From Heligmosomoides polygyrus polygyrus (Eukaryota; Nematoda; Chromadorea; Rhabditida; Heligmosomidae): a stretch of 64,000 nucleotides of DNA. A program made the translations under genes and the position numbers. The number at the start of each line of letters is the position of its first letter. The first letter of the stretch is position 1. The DNA lies in the NCBI GenBank assembly GCA_947396885.1, contig OX377206.1, positions 47,723,631 to 47,787,630 on the forward strand, given 5' to 3'. The notes beneath the pieces were generated by a model. It saw nothing but the letters and a program-made list of their open reading frames with translations, was not told the origin of the DNA and made no database searches. Shown here in pieces: positions 35,441-46,232 of this stretch.

Positions 35441-37141
35441 CAGCTTGGTTTGAACTACATTCCTCGCACGGCCCCCCATACCCGAAGCCGGCGATTCACG
35501 CTGAGTTAGCCAAGCGTCCGTAGCTGGGTTTGGGTTACGTTCCTTGCATGGCCCGCCACACCCGAAGCCGTCGACTGACGCTGAGTTAGCCTAGCGTCCG
35601 CAGCTTGGTTTGAACTACATTCCTCGCACGGCCCGCCATACCCAAAGCCGCAAACTGTCGCTGGGTTAGCCAATCGTCCGTAGCTGGGTTGGCGCTACGT
35701 TCCTTGCATGGCCCCCCATACCCGAAGCCGGCGATTCACGCTGAGTTATCCAAGCGTCCTAGCTGGGTTTGGGTTACGTTCCTTACATGGCCCGCCAAAC
35801 CCGAAGCCGGCGATTCACACTGGGTTACCCAAGCGTCCGTAGCTGGGTTTGGGTTAAGTTCCTTGCACGGCCCGCTAAACCCAAAGCCGTCGACTGACGC
35901 TGAGTTAGCCTAGCGTCCGCAGCTTGGTTTGAACTACATTCCTCGCACGGCCCCCCATACCCGAAGCCGGCGATTCACGCTGAGTTATCCAAGCGTCCGT
36001 AGCTGGGTTGGCGCTACGTTCCTTGCATGGCCCCCCATACCCGAAGGCGGCGATTCACGCTTAGTTATACAAGCGTCCTAGCTGGGTTTGGGCTACGTTC
36101 CTTACATGGCCCGCCAAACCCGAAGCCGGCGATTCACGCTGAGTTAGCCAAGCGTCCGTAGCTGGGTTTGGGTTACGTTCCTTGCATGGCCCGCCACACC
36201 CGAAGCCGTCGACTGACGCTGAGTTAGCCTAGCGTCCGCAGCTTGGTTTGAACTACATTCCTCGCACGGCCCGCCATACCCAAAGCCGCAAACTGTCGCT
36301 GGGTTAGCCAATCGTCCGTAGCTGGGTTGGCGCTACGTTCCTTGCATGGCCCCCCATACCCGAAGCCGGCGATTCACGCTGAGTTATCCAAGCGTCCTAG
36401 CTGGGTTTGGGTTACGTTCCTTACATGGCCCGCCAAACCCGAAGCCGGCGATTCACACTGGGTTACCCAAGCGTCCGTAGCTGGGTTTGGGTTAAGTTCC
36501 TTGCACAGCCCGCTAAACCCAAAGCCGGCGACTGACGCCTGGTTAGCCAAGCGTCCGTAGCTGGGTTGGCGCTACGTTCCTTGCATGGCCCCCCATACCC
36601 GAAGCCGGCGATTCACGCTGAGTTATCCAAGCGTCCTAGCTGGGTTTGGGTTACGTTCCTTGCATGGCCCGCCAAACCCGAAGCCGGCGATTCACGCTGA
36701 GTTAGCCAAGCGTCCGTAGCTGGGTTTGGGTTACGTTCCTTGCATGGCCCGCCACACCCGAAGCCGTCGACTGACGCTGAGTTAGCCTAGCGTCCGCAGC
36801 TTGGTTTGAACTACATTCCTCGCACGGCCCGCCATACCCAAAGCCGCAAACTGTCGCTGGGTTAGCCAATCGTCCGTAGCTGGGTTGGCGCTACGTTCCT
36901 TGCATGGCCCCCCATACCCGAAGCCGGCGATTCACGCTGAGTTATCCAAGCGTCCTAGCTGGGTTTGGGTTACGTTCCTTGCATGGCCCCCCATACCCGA
37001 AACCGGCGATTCACGCTGAGTTAGCCAAGCGTCCGTAGGTAGGTTTGGGCTACGTTCCTTGCATGGCCCGCCAAACCCGAAGCCGGCGATTCACGCTGAG
37101 TTAGCCAAGCGTCCGTAGCTGGGCTTGGGTTACGTTCCTTA
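35441..37141. repeat. L-free segment with 638-bp unit
   Basis: No L monomer lies between about 35200 and 37190. The segment is built of pairs in which the tail GTCGACTGACGCTGAG and TTAGCCTAGC is followed by a GCAGCTTGGTTTGAACTAC head, then CCGCAAACTGTCGC and CCAATC. About 35505-35887 recurs at 36143-36525 (offset 638), with a third, shorter copy from about 36700. A 1.5-kb stretch (35480-36989) recurs at 42724-44233. Confidence 0.87.
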
Positions 37142-38873
37142 CATGGCCCGCCAAACCCGAAGCCGGCGATTCACGCTGAGTTAGCCAAGCGTCCGTAGCT
37201 GGGTTTGGGTTACGTTCCTTGCATGGCCCGCCAAACCCGAAGCTGGCGAAGCCGGCAAGATTGGCGCGGTCCGCACGTACAGCGTCCGCAGCTTGGTTTG
37301 GGCTACATTCCTCGCACGTCCCGCCATGCCCAAAGCCGGAAACTGTCGCTGGGTTAGCCAAGCGTCCGTAGGTAGGTTTGGGCTACGTTCCTTGCATGGC
37401 CCGCCAAACCCGAAGCCGGCGACTGACGGTGGGTTAGGCAAGCGTCCTTAACTGGGATTGGGCTACGTTCCTTGCATGGCCCCCCATACCCGAAACCGGC
37501 GATTCACGCTGAGTTAGCCAAGCGTCCGTAGGTAGGTTTGGGCTACGTTCCTTGCATGGCCCGCCAAACCCGAAGCCGGCGATTCACGCTGAGTTAGCCA
37601 AGCGTCCGTAGCTGGGCTTGGGTTACGTTCCTTACATGGCCCGCCAAACCCGAAGCCGGCGATTCACGCTGAGTTAGCCAAGCGTCCGTAGCTGGGTTTG
37701 GGTTACGTTCCTTGCATGGCCCGCCAAACCCGAAGCTGGCGAAGCCGGCAAGATTGGCGCGGTCCGCACGTACAGCGTCCGCAGCTTGGTTTGGGCTACA
37801 TTCCTCGCACGTCCCGCCATGCCCAAAGCCGGAAACTGTCGCTGGGTTAGCCAAGCGTCCGTAGGTAGGTTTGGGCTAGGCTCCTTGCATGGCCCGCCAA
37901 ACCCGAAGCCGGCGACTGACGGTGCGTTAGGCAAGCGTCCTTAACTTGGATTGGGCTACGTTCCTTGCATGGCCCGCCAAACCCGAAGCCGGCGATTCAC
38001 GCTGAGTTAGCCAAGCGTCCGTAGCTGGGTTTGGGTTACGTTCCTTGCATGGCCCGCCAAACCCGAAGCCGGCGAAGCCGGCAATATTGGCGCGGTCCGC
38101 ACGTACAGCGTTCGCAGCTTGGTTTGGGCTACATTCCTCGCACGTCCCGCCATGCCCAAAGCCGGAAACTGTCGCTGGGTTAGCCAAGCGTCCGTAGGTA
38201 GGTTTGGGCTAGGTTCCTTGCATGGCCCGCCAAACGCGAAGCCGGCGACTGACGGTGGGTTAGGCAAGCGTCCTTAACTAGGATTGGGCTACGTTCCTTG
38301 CATGGCCCGCCAAACCCGAAGCCGGCGATTCACACTGGGTTACCCAAGCGTCCGTAGCTGGGTTTGGGCTACGTTCCTTGCATGGCCCGCCAAACCCGAA
38401 GCCGGCGACTGACGGTGGGTTAGGCAAGCGTCCTTAACTAGGATTGGGCTACGTTCCTTGCATGGCCCGCCAAACCCGAAGCCGGCGATTCACGCTGAGT
38501 TAGCCAAGCGTCCGTAGCTGGGTTTGGGTTACGTTCCTTGCATGGCCCGCCAAACCCGAAGCCGGCGAAGCCGGCAATATTGGCGCGGTCCGCACGTACA
38601 GCGTTCGCAGCTTGGTTTGGGCTACATTCCTCGCACGTCCCGCCACGCCCAAAGCCGGAAACTGTCGCTGGGTTAGCCAAGCGTCCGTAGGTAGGTTTGG
38701 GCTAGGTTCCTTGCATGGCCCGCCAAACGCGAAGCCGGCGACTGACGGTGGGTTAGGCAAGCGTCCTTAACTAGGATTGGGCTACGTTCCTTGCATGGCC
38801 CGCCAAACCCGAAGCCGGCGATTCACACTGGGTTACCCAAGCGTCCGTAGCTGGGTTTGGGCTACGTTCCTTG
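37142..38873. repeat. 1732-bp duplication, copy 1
   Basis: It matches 38874-40605, running on to about 40630. In the L register it is four units of 493, 333, 493 and 413 bp starting at 37191, 37684, 38017 and 38510, totalling 1732 (four L and seventeen S). One difference was seen, GGCAAGCGTCC against GGCAAGGGTCC near 40001. Confidence 0.92.
37191..37683. repeat. Reference six-monomer higher-order unit, 493 bp
   Basis: Six monomers begin at 37191 (L), 37284, 37364, 37444, 37524 and 37604; the next L is at 37684. Heads in order are GTAGCTGGG, GCAGCTTGG, GTAGGTAGG, CTTAACTGGG, GTAGGTAGG and GTAGCTGGGCTTGG. Spacings are 93 then 80 five times. The unit recurs in full at 38923-39415. Confidence 0.93.
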
Positions 38874-40630
38874 CATGGCCCGCCAAACCCGAAGCCGGCG
38901 ATTCACGCTGAGTTAGCCAAGCGTCCGTAGCTGGGTTTGGGTTACGTTCCTTGCATGGCCCGCCAAACCCGAAGCTGGCGAAGCCGGCAAGATTGGCGCG
39001 GTCCGCACGTACAGCGTCCGCAGCTTGGTTTGGGCTACATTCCTCGCACGTCCCGCCATGCCCAAAGCCGGAAACTGTCGCTGGGTTAGCCAAGCGTCCG
39101 TAGGTAGGTTTGGGCTACGTTCCTTGCATGGCCCGCCAAACCCGAAGCCGGCGACTGACGGTGGGTTAGGCAAGCGTCCTTAACTGGGATTGGGCTACGT
39201 TCCTTGCATGGCCCCCCATACCCGAAACCGGCGATTCACGCTGAGTTAGCCAAGCGTCCGTAGGTAGGTTTGGGCTACGTTCCTTGCATGGCCCGCCAAA
39301 CCCGAAGCCGGCGATTCACGCTGAGTTAGCCAAGCGTCCGTAGCTGGGCTTGGGTTACGTTCCTTACATGGCCCGCCAAACCCGAAGCCGGCGATTCACG
39401 CTGAGTTAGCCAAGCGTCCGTAGCTGGGTTTGGGTTACGTTCCTTGCATGGCCCGCCAAACCCGAAGCTGGCGAAGCCGGCAAGATTGGCGCGGTCCGCA
39501 CGTACAGCGTCCGCAGCTTGGTTTGGGCTACATTCCTCGCACGTCCCGCCATGCCCAAAGCCGGAAACTGTCGCTGGGTTAGCCAAGCGTCCGTAGGTAG
39601 GTTTGGGCTAGGCTCCTTGCATGGCCCGCCAAACCCGAAGCCGGCGACTGACGGTGCGTTAGGCAAGCGTCCTTAACTTGGATTGGGCTACGTTCCTTGC
39701 ATGGCCCGCCAAACCCGAAGCCGGCGATTCACGCTGAGTTAGCCAAGCGTCCGTAGCTGGGTTTGGGTTACGTTCCTTGCATGGCCCGCCAAACCCGAAG
39801 CCGGCGAAGCCGGCAATATTGGCGCGGTCCGCACGTACAGCGTTCGCAGCTTGGTTTGGGCTACATTCCTCGCACGTCCCGCCATGCCCAAAGCCGGAAA
39901 CTGTCGCTGGGTTAGCCAAGCGTCCGTAGGTAGGTTTGGGCTAGGTTCCTTGCATGGCCCGCCAAACGCGAAGCCGGCGACTGACGGTGGGTTAGGCAAG
40001 GGTCCTTAACTAGGATTGGGCTACGTTCCTTGCATGGCCCGCCAAACCCGAAGCCGGCGATTCACACTGGGTTACCCAAGCGTCCGTAGCTGGGTTTGGG
40101 CTACGTTCCTTGCATGGCCCGCCAAACCCGAAGCCGGCGACTGACGGTGGGTTAGGCAAGCGTCCTTAACTAGGATTGGGCTACGTTCCTTGCATGGCCC
40201 GCCAAACCCGAAGCCGGCGATTCACGCTGAGTTAGCCAAGCGTCCGTAGCTGGGTTTGGGTTACGTTCCTTGCATGGCCCGCCAAACCCGAAGCCGGCGA
40301 AGCCGGCAATATTGGCGCGGTCCGCACGTACAGCGTTCGCAGCTTGGTTTGGGCTACATTCCTCGCACGTCCCGCCACGCCCAAAGCCGGAAACTGTCGC
40401 TGGGTTAGCCAAGCGTCCGTAGGTAGGTTTGGGCTAGGTTCCTTGCATGGCCCGCCAAACGCGAAGCCGGCGACTGACGGTGGGTTAGGCAAGCGTCCTT
40501 AACTAGGATTGGGCTACGTTCCTTGCATGGCCCGCCAAACCCGAAGCCGGCGATTCACACTGGGTTACCCAAGCGTCCGTAGCTGGGTTTGGGCTACGTT
40601 CCTTGCATGGCCCGCCAAACCCGAAGCCGG
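38874..40630. repeat. 1732-bp duplication, copy 2
   Basis: Tandem copy of 37142-38898. Its last L unit lengthens to 733 bp (L starts 40242 and 40975) because the next event has been joined to it. 39039-40552 is copied again at 44311-45824 (offset 5272). Confidence 0.91.
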
Positions 40631-41002
40631 CGACTGACGCCTGGTTAGCCAAGCGTCCGTAGCTGGGTTGGCGCTACGTTCCTTGCATGGCCCCCCATAC
40701 CCGAAGCCGGCGATTCACGCTGAGTTATCCAAGCGTCCTTAACTTGGATTGGGCTACGTTCCTTGCATGGCCCGCCAAACCCGAAGCCGGCGATTCACAC
40801 TGGGTTACCCAAGCGTCCGTAGCTGGGTTTGGGCTACGTTCCTTGCATGGCCCGCCAAACCCGAAGCCGGCGACTGACGGTGGGTTAGGCAAGCGTCCTT
40901 AACTAGGATTGGGCTACGTTCCTTGCATGGCCCCCCATACCCGAAACCGGCGATTCACGCTGAGTTAGCCAAGCGTCCGTAGGTAGGTTTGGGCTACGTT
41001 CC
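39777..41002. repeat. 1226-bp duplication, copy 1
   Basis: It matches 41003 to about 42239 at offset 1226, which equals a 493-bp plus a 733-bp unit. It overlaps the end of the 1732-bp copy, so the 1226-bp event came after or extended it. The copy 2 base near 41227 is the normal CGTCC where copy 1 has the private GGTCC of 40001. Confidence 0.9.
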
Positions 41003-42239
41003 TTGCATGGCCCGCCAAACCCGAAGCCGGCGAAGCCGGCAATATTGGCGCGGTCCGCACGTACAGCGTTCGCAGCTTGGTTTGGGCTACATTCCTCGCA
41101 CGTCCCGCCATGCCCAAAGCCGGAAACTGTCGCTGGGTTAGCCAAGCGTCCGTAGGTAGGTTTGGGCTAGGTTCCTTGCATGGCCCGCCAAACGCGAAGC
41201 CGGCGACTGACGGTGGGTTAGGCAAGCGTCCTTAACTAGGATTGGGCTACGTTCCTTGCATGGCCCGCCAAACCCGAAGCCGGCGATTCACACTGGGTTA
41301 CCCAAGCGTCCGTAGCTGGGTTTGGGCTACGTTCCTTGCATGGCCCGCCAAACCCGAAGCCGGCGACTGACGGTGGGTTAGGCAAGCGTCCTTAACTAGG
41401 ATTGGGCTACGTTCCTTGCATGGCCCGCCAAACCCGAAGCCGGCGATTCACGCTGAGTTAGCCAAGCGTCCGTAGCTGGGTTTGGGTTACGTTCCTTGCA
41501 TGGCCCGCCAAACCCGAAGCCGGCGAAGCCGGCAATATTGGCGCGGTCCGCACGTACAGCGTTCGCAGCTTGGTTTGGGCTACATTCCTCGCACGTCCCG
41601 CCACGCCCAAAGCCGGAAACTGTCGCTGGGTTAGCCAAGCGTCCGTAGGTAGGTTTGGGCTAGGTTCCTTGCATGGCCCGCCAAACGCGAAGCCGGCGAC
41701 TGACGGTGGGTTAGGCAAGCGTCCTTAACTAGGATTGGGCTACGTTCCTTGCATGGCCCGCCAAACCCGAAGCCGGCGATTCACACTGGGTTACCCAAGC
41801 GTCCGTAGCTGGGTTTGGGCTACGTTCCTTGCATGGCCCGCCAAACCCGAAGCCGGCGACTGACGCCTGGTTAGCCAAGCGTCCGTAGCTGGGTTGGCGC
41901 TACGTTCCTTGCATGGCCCCCCATACCCGAAGCCGGCGATTCACGCTGAGTTATCCAAGCGTCCTTAACTTGGATTGGGCTACGTTCCTTGCATGGCCCG
42001 CCAAACCCGAAGCCGGCGATTCACACTGGGTTACCCAAGCGTCCGTAGCTGGGTTTGGGCTACGTTCCTTGCATGGCCCGCCAAACCCGAAGCCGGCGAC
42101 TGACGGTGGGTTAGGCAAGCGTCCTTAACTAGGATTGGGCTACGTTCCTTGCATGGCCCCCCATACCCGAAACCGGCGATTCACGCTGAGTTAGCCAAGC
42201 GTCCGTAGGTAGGTTTGGGCTACGTTCCTTGCATGGCCC
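41003..42239. repeat. 1226-bp duplication, copy 2
   Basis: Tandem copy of 39777-41002 with about 11 bases of further match. L copies are near 41030 and 41523; no L follows until 44246. Confidence 0.9.
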
Positions 42240-42267
42240 CCCATACCCGAAGCCGGCGATTCACGCT

Positions 42268-45200
42268 GGGTTACCCAAGCGTCCGTAGCTGGGTTTGGGT
42301 TAAGTTCCTTGCACGGCCCGCTAAACCCAAAGCCGTCGACTGACGCTGAGTTAGCCTAGCGTCCGCAGCTTGGTTTGAACTACATTCCTCGCACGGCCCC
42401 CCATACCCGAAGCCGGCGATTCACGCTGAGTTATCCAAGCGTCCGTAGCTGGGTTTGGGTTAAGTTCCTTGCACGGCCCGCCAAACCCGAAGCCGGCGAT
42501 TCACACTGGGTTACCCAAGCGTCCGTAGCTGAGTTTGGGTTAAGTTCCTTGCACGGCCCGCTAAACCCAAAGCCGGCGACTGACGCCTGGTTAGCCAAGC
42601 GTCCGTAGCTGGGTTGGCGCTACGTTCCTTGCATGGCCCCCCATACCCGAAGCCTGCGATTCACGCTGAGCTATACAAGCGTCCTAGCTGGGTTTGGGCT
42701 ACGTTCCTTACATGGCCCGCCAAACCCGAAGCCGGCGATTCACGCTGAGTTAGCCAAGCGTCCGTAGCTGGGTTTGGGTTACGTTCCTTGCATGGCCCGC
42801 CACACCCGAAGCCGTCGACTGACGCTGAGTTAGCCTAGCGTCCGCAGCTTGGTTTGAACTACATTCCTCGCACGGCCCGCCATACCCAAAGCCGCAAACT
42901 GTCGCTGGGTTAGCCAATCGTCCGTAGCTGGGTTGGCGCTACGTTCCTTGCATGGCCCCCCATACCCGAAGCCGGCGATTCACGCTGAGTTATCCAAGCG
43001 TCCTAGCTGGGTTTGGGTTACGTTCCTTACATGGCCCGCCAAACCCGAAGCCGGCGATTCACACTGGGTTACCCAAGCGTCCGTAGCTGGGTTTGGGTTA
43101 AGTTCCTTGCACGGCCCGCTAAACCCAAAGCCGTCGACTGACGCTGAGTTAGCCTAGCGTCCGCAGCTTGGTTTGAACTACATTCCTCGCACGGCCCCCC
43201 ATACCCGAAGCCGGCGATTCACGCTGAGTTATCCAAGCGTCCGTAGCTGGGTTGGCGCTACGTTCCTTGCATGGCCCCCCATACCCGAAGCCGGCGATTC
43301 ACGCTTAGTTATACAAGCGTCCTAGCTGGGTTTGGGCTACGTTCCTTACATGGCCCGCCAAACCCGAAGCCGGCGATTCACGCTGAGTTAGCCAAGCGTC
43401 CGTAGCTGGGTTTGGGTTACGTTCCTTGCATGGCCCGCCACACCCGAAGCCGTCGACTGACGCTGAGTTAGCCTAGCGTCCGCAGCTTGGTTTGAACTAC
43501 ATTCCTCGCACGGCCCGCCATACCCAAAGCCGCAAACTGTCGCTGGGTTAGCCAATCGTCCGTAGCTGGGTTGGCGCTACGTTCCTTGCATGGCCCCCCA
43601 TACCCGAAGCCGGCGATTCACGCTGAGTTATCCAAGCGTCCTAGCTGGGTTTGGGTTACGTTCCTTACATGGCCCGCCAAACCCGAAGCCGGCGATTCAC
43701 ACTGGGTTACCCAAGCGTCCGTAGCTGGGTTTGGGTTAAGTTCCTTGCACAGCCCGCTAAACCCAAAGCCGGCGACTGACGCCTGGTTAGCCAAGCGTCC
43801 GTAGCTGGGTTGGCGCTACGTTCCTTGCATGGCCCCCCATACCCGAAGCCGGCGATTCACGCTGAGTTATCCAAGCGTCCTAGCTGGGTTTGGGTTACGT
43901 TCCTTGCATGGCCCGCCAAACCCGAAGCCGGCGATTCACGCTGAGTTAGCCAAGCGTCCGTAGCTGGGTTTGGGTTACGTTCCTTGCATGGCCCGCCACA
44001 CCCGAAGCCGTCGACTGACGCTGAGTTAGCCTAGCGTCCGCAGCTTGGTTTGAACTACATTCCTCGCACGGCCCGCCATACCCAAAGCCGCAAACTGTCG
44101 CTGGGTTAGCCAATCGTCCGTAGCTGGGTTGGCGCTACGTTCCTTGCATGGCCCCCCATACCCGAAGCCGGCGATTCACGCTGAGTTATCCAAGCGTCCT
44201 AGCTGGGTTTGGGTTACGTTCCTTGCATGGCCCGCCAAACCCGAAGCAGGCGAAGCCGGCAAGATTGGCGCGGTCCGCACGTACAGCATCCGTAGCTAGG
44301 TTTGGGCTAAATTCCTCGCACGTCCCGCCATGCCCAAAGCCGGAAACTGTCGCTGGGTTAGCCAAGCGTCCGTAGGTAGGTTTGGGCTACGTTCCTTGCA
44401 TGGCGCGCCAAACCCGAAGCCGGCGACTGACGGTGGGTTAGGCAAGCGTCCTTAACTGGGATTGGGCTACGTTCCTTGCATGGCCCCCCATACCCGAAAC
44501 CGGCGATTCACGCTGAGTTAGCCAAGCGTCCGTAGGTAGGTTTGGGCTACGTTCCTTGCATGGCCCGCCAAACCCGAAGCCGGCGATTCACGCTGAGTTA
44601 GCCAAGCGTCCGTAGCTGGGCTTGGGTTACGTTCCTTACATGGCCCGCCAAACCCGAAGCCGGCGATTCACGCTGAGTTAGCCAAGCGTCCGTAGCTGGG
44701 TTTGGGTTACGTTCCTTGCATGGCCCGCCAAACCCGAAGCTGGCGAAGCCGGCAAGATTGGCGCGGTCCGCACGTACAGCGTCCGCAGCTTGGTTTGGGC
44801 TACATTCCTCGCACGTCCCGCCATGCCCAAAGCCGGAAACTGTCGCTGGGTTAGCCAAGCGTCCGTAGGTAGGTTTGGGCTAGGCTCCTTGCATGGCCCG
44901 CCAAACCCGAAGCCGGCGACTGACGGTGCGTTAGGCAAGCGTCCTTAACTTGGATTGGGCTACGTTCCTTGCATGGCCCGCCAAACCCGAAGCCGGCGAT
45001 TCACGCTGAGTTAGCCAAGCGTCCGTAGCTGGGTTTGGGTTACGTTCCTTGCATGGCCCGCCAAACCCGAAGCCGGCGAAGCCGGCAATATTGGCGCGGT
45101 CCGCACGTACAGCGTTCGCAGCTTGGTTTGGGCTACATTCCTCGCACGTCCCGCCATGCCCAAAGCCGGAAACTGTCGCTGGGTTAGCCAAGCGTCCGTA

Positions 45201-46232
45201 GGTAGGTTTGGGCTAGGTTCCTTGCATGGCCCGCCAAACGCGAAGCCGGCGACTGACGGTGGGTTAGGCAAGCGTCCTTAACTAGGATTGGGCTACGTTC
45301 CTTGCATGGCCCGCCAAACCCGAAGCCGGCGATTCACACTGGGTTACCCAAGCGTCCGTAACTGGGTTTGGGCTACGTTCCTTGCATGGCCCGCCAAACC
45401 CGAAGCCGGCGACTGACGGTGGGTTAGGCAAGCGTCCTTAACTAGGATTGGGCTACGTTCCTTGCATGGCCCGCCAAACCCGAAGCCGGCGATTCACGCT
45501 GAGTTAGCCAAGCGTCCGTAGCTGGGTTTGGGTTACGTTCCTTGCATGGCCCGCCAAACCCGAAGCCGGCGAAGCCGGCAATATTGGCGCGGTCCGCACG
45601 TACAGCGTTCGCAGCTTGGTTTGGGCTACATTCCTCGCACGTCCCGCTACGCCCAAAGCCGGAAACTGTCGCTGGGTTAGCCAAGCGTCCGTAGGTAGGT
45701 TTGGGCTAGGTTCCTTGCATGGCCCGCCAAACGCGAAGCCGGCGACTGACGGTGGGTTAGGCAAGCGTCCTTAACTAGGATTGGGCTACGTTCCTTGCAT
45801 GGCCCGCCAAACCCGAAGCCGGCGACTGACGGTGGGTTAGGCAAGCGTCCTTAACTTGGATTGGGCTACGTTCCTTGCATGGCCCGCCAAACCCGAAGCC
45901 GGCGATTCACACTGGGTTACCCAAGCGTCCGTAGCTGGGTTTGGGCTACGTTCCTTGCATGGCCCGCCAAACCCGAAGCCGGCGACTGACGGTGGGTTAG
46001 GCAAGCGTCCTTAACTAGGATTGGGCTACGTTCCTTGCATGGCCCCCCATACCCGAAACCGGCGATTCACGCTGAGTTAGCCAAGCGTCCGTAGGTAGGT
46101 TTGGGCTACGTTCCTTGCATGGCCCCCCATACCCGAAGCCGGCGATTCACGCTGAGTTATCCAAGCGTCCTAGCTGGGTTTGGGTTACGTTCCTTACATG
46201 GCCCGCCAAACCCGAAGCCGGCGATTCACACT
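42268..46232. repeat. 3965-bp duplication, copy 1
   Basis: 42268-45825 matches 46233-49790 at offset 3965; the remaining 407 bp (45826-46232) lie between the copies. The first 2 kb lack L monomers; four L copies follow near 44246, 44747, 45077 and 45568. Five substitutions separate the copies: near 42529/46494, 42757/46722, 44404/48369, 45361/49326 and 45649/49614. Confidence 0.92.
42724..44233. repeat. 1.5-kb block copied from or to 35480-36989
   Basis: Offset 7244. Both carry the CACAGCCCGC variant (36508 and 43752). The one difference seen is GAAGGCGG near 36046 against GAAGCCGG. Two 638-bp units are included (offset 638 inside each copy). The same block occurs a third time inside 46233-49790. 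Confidence 0.9.
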
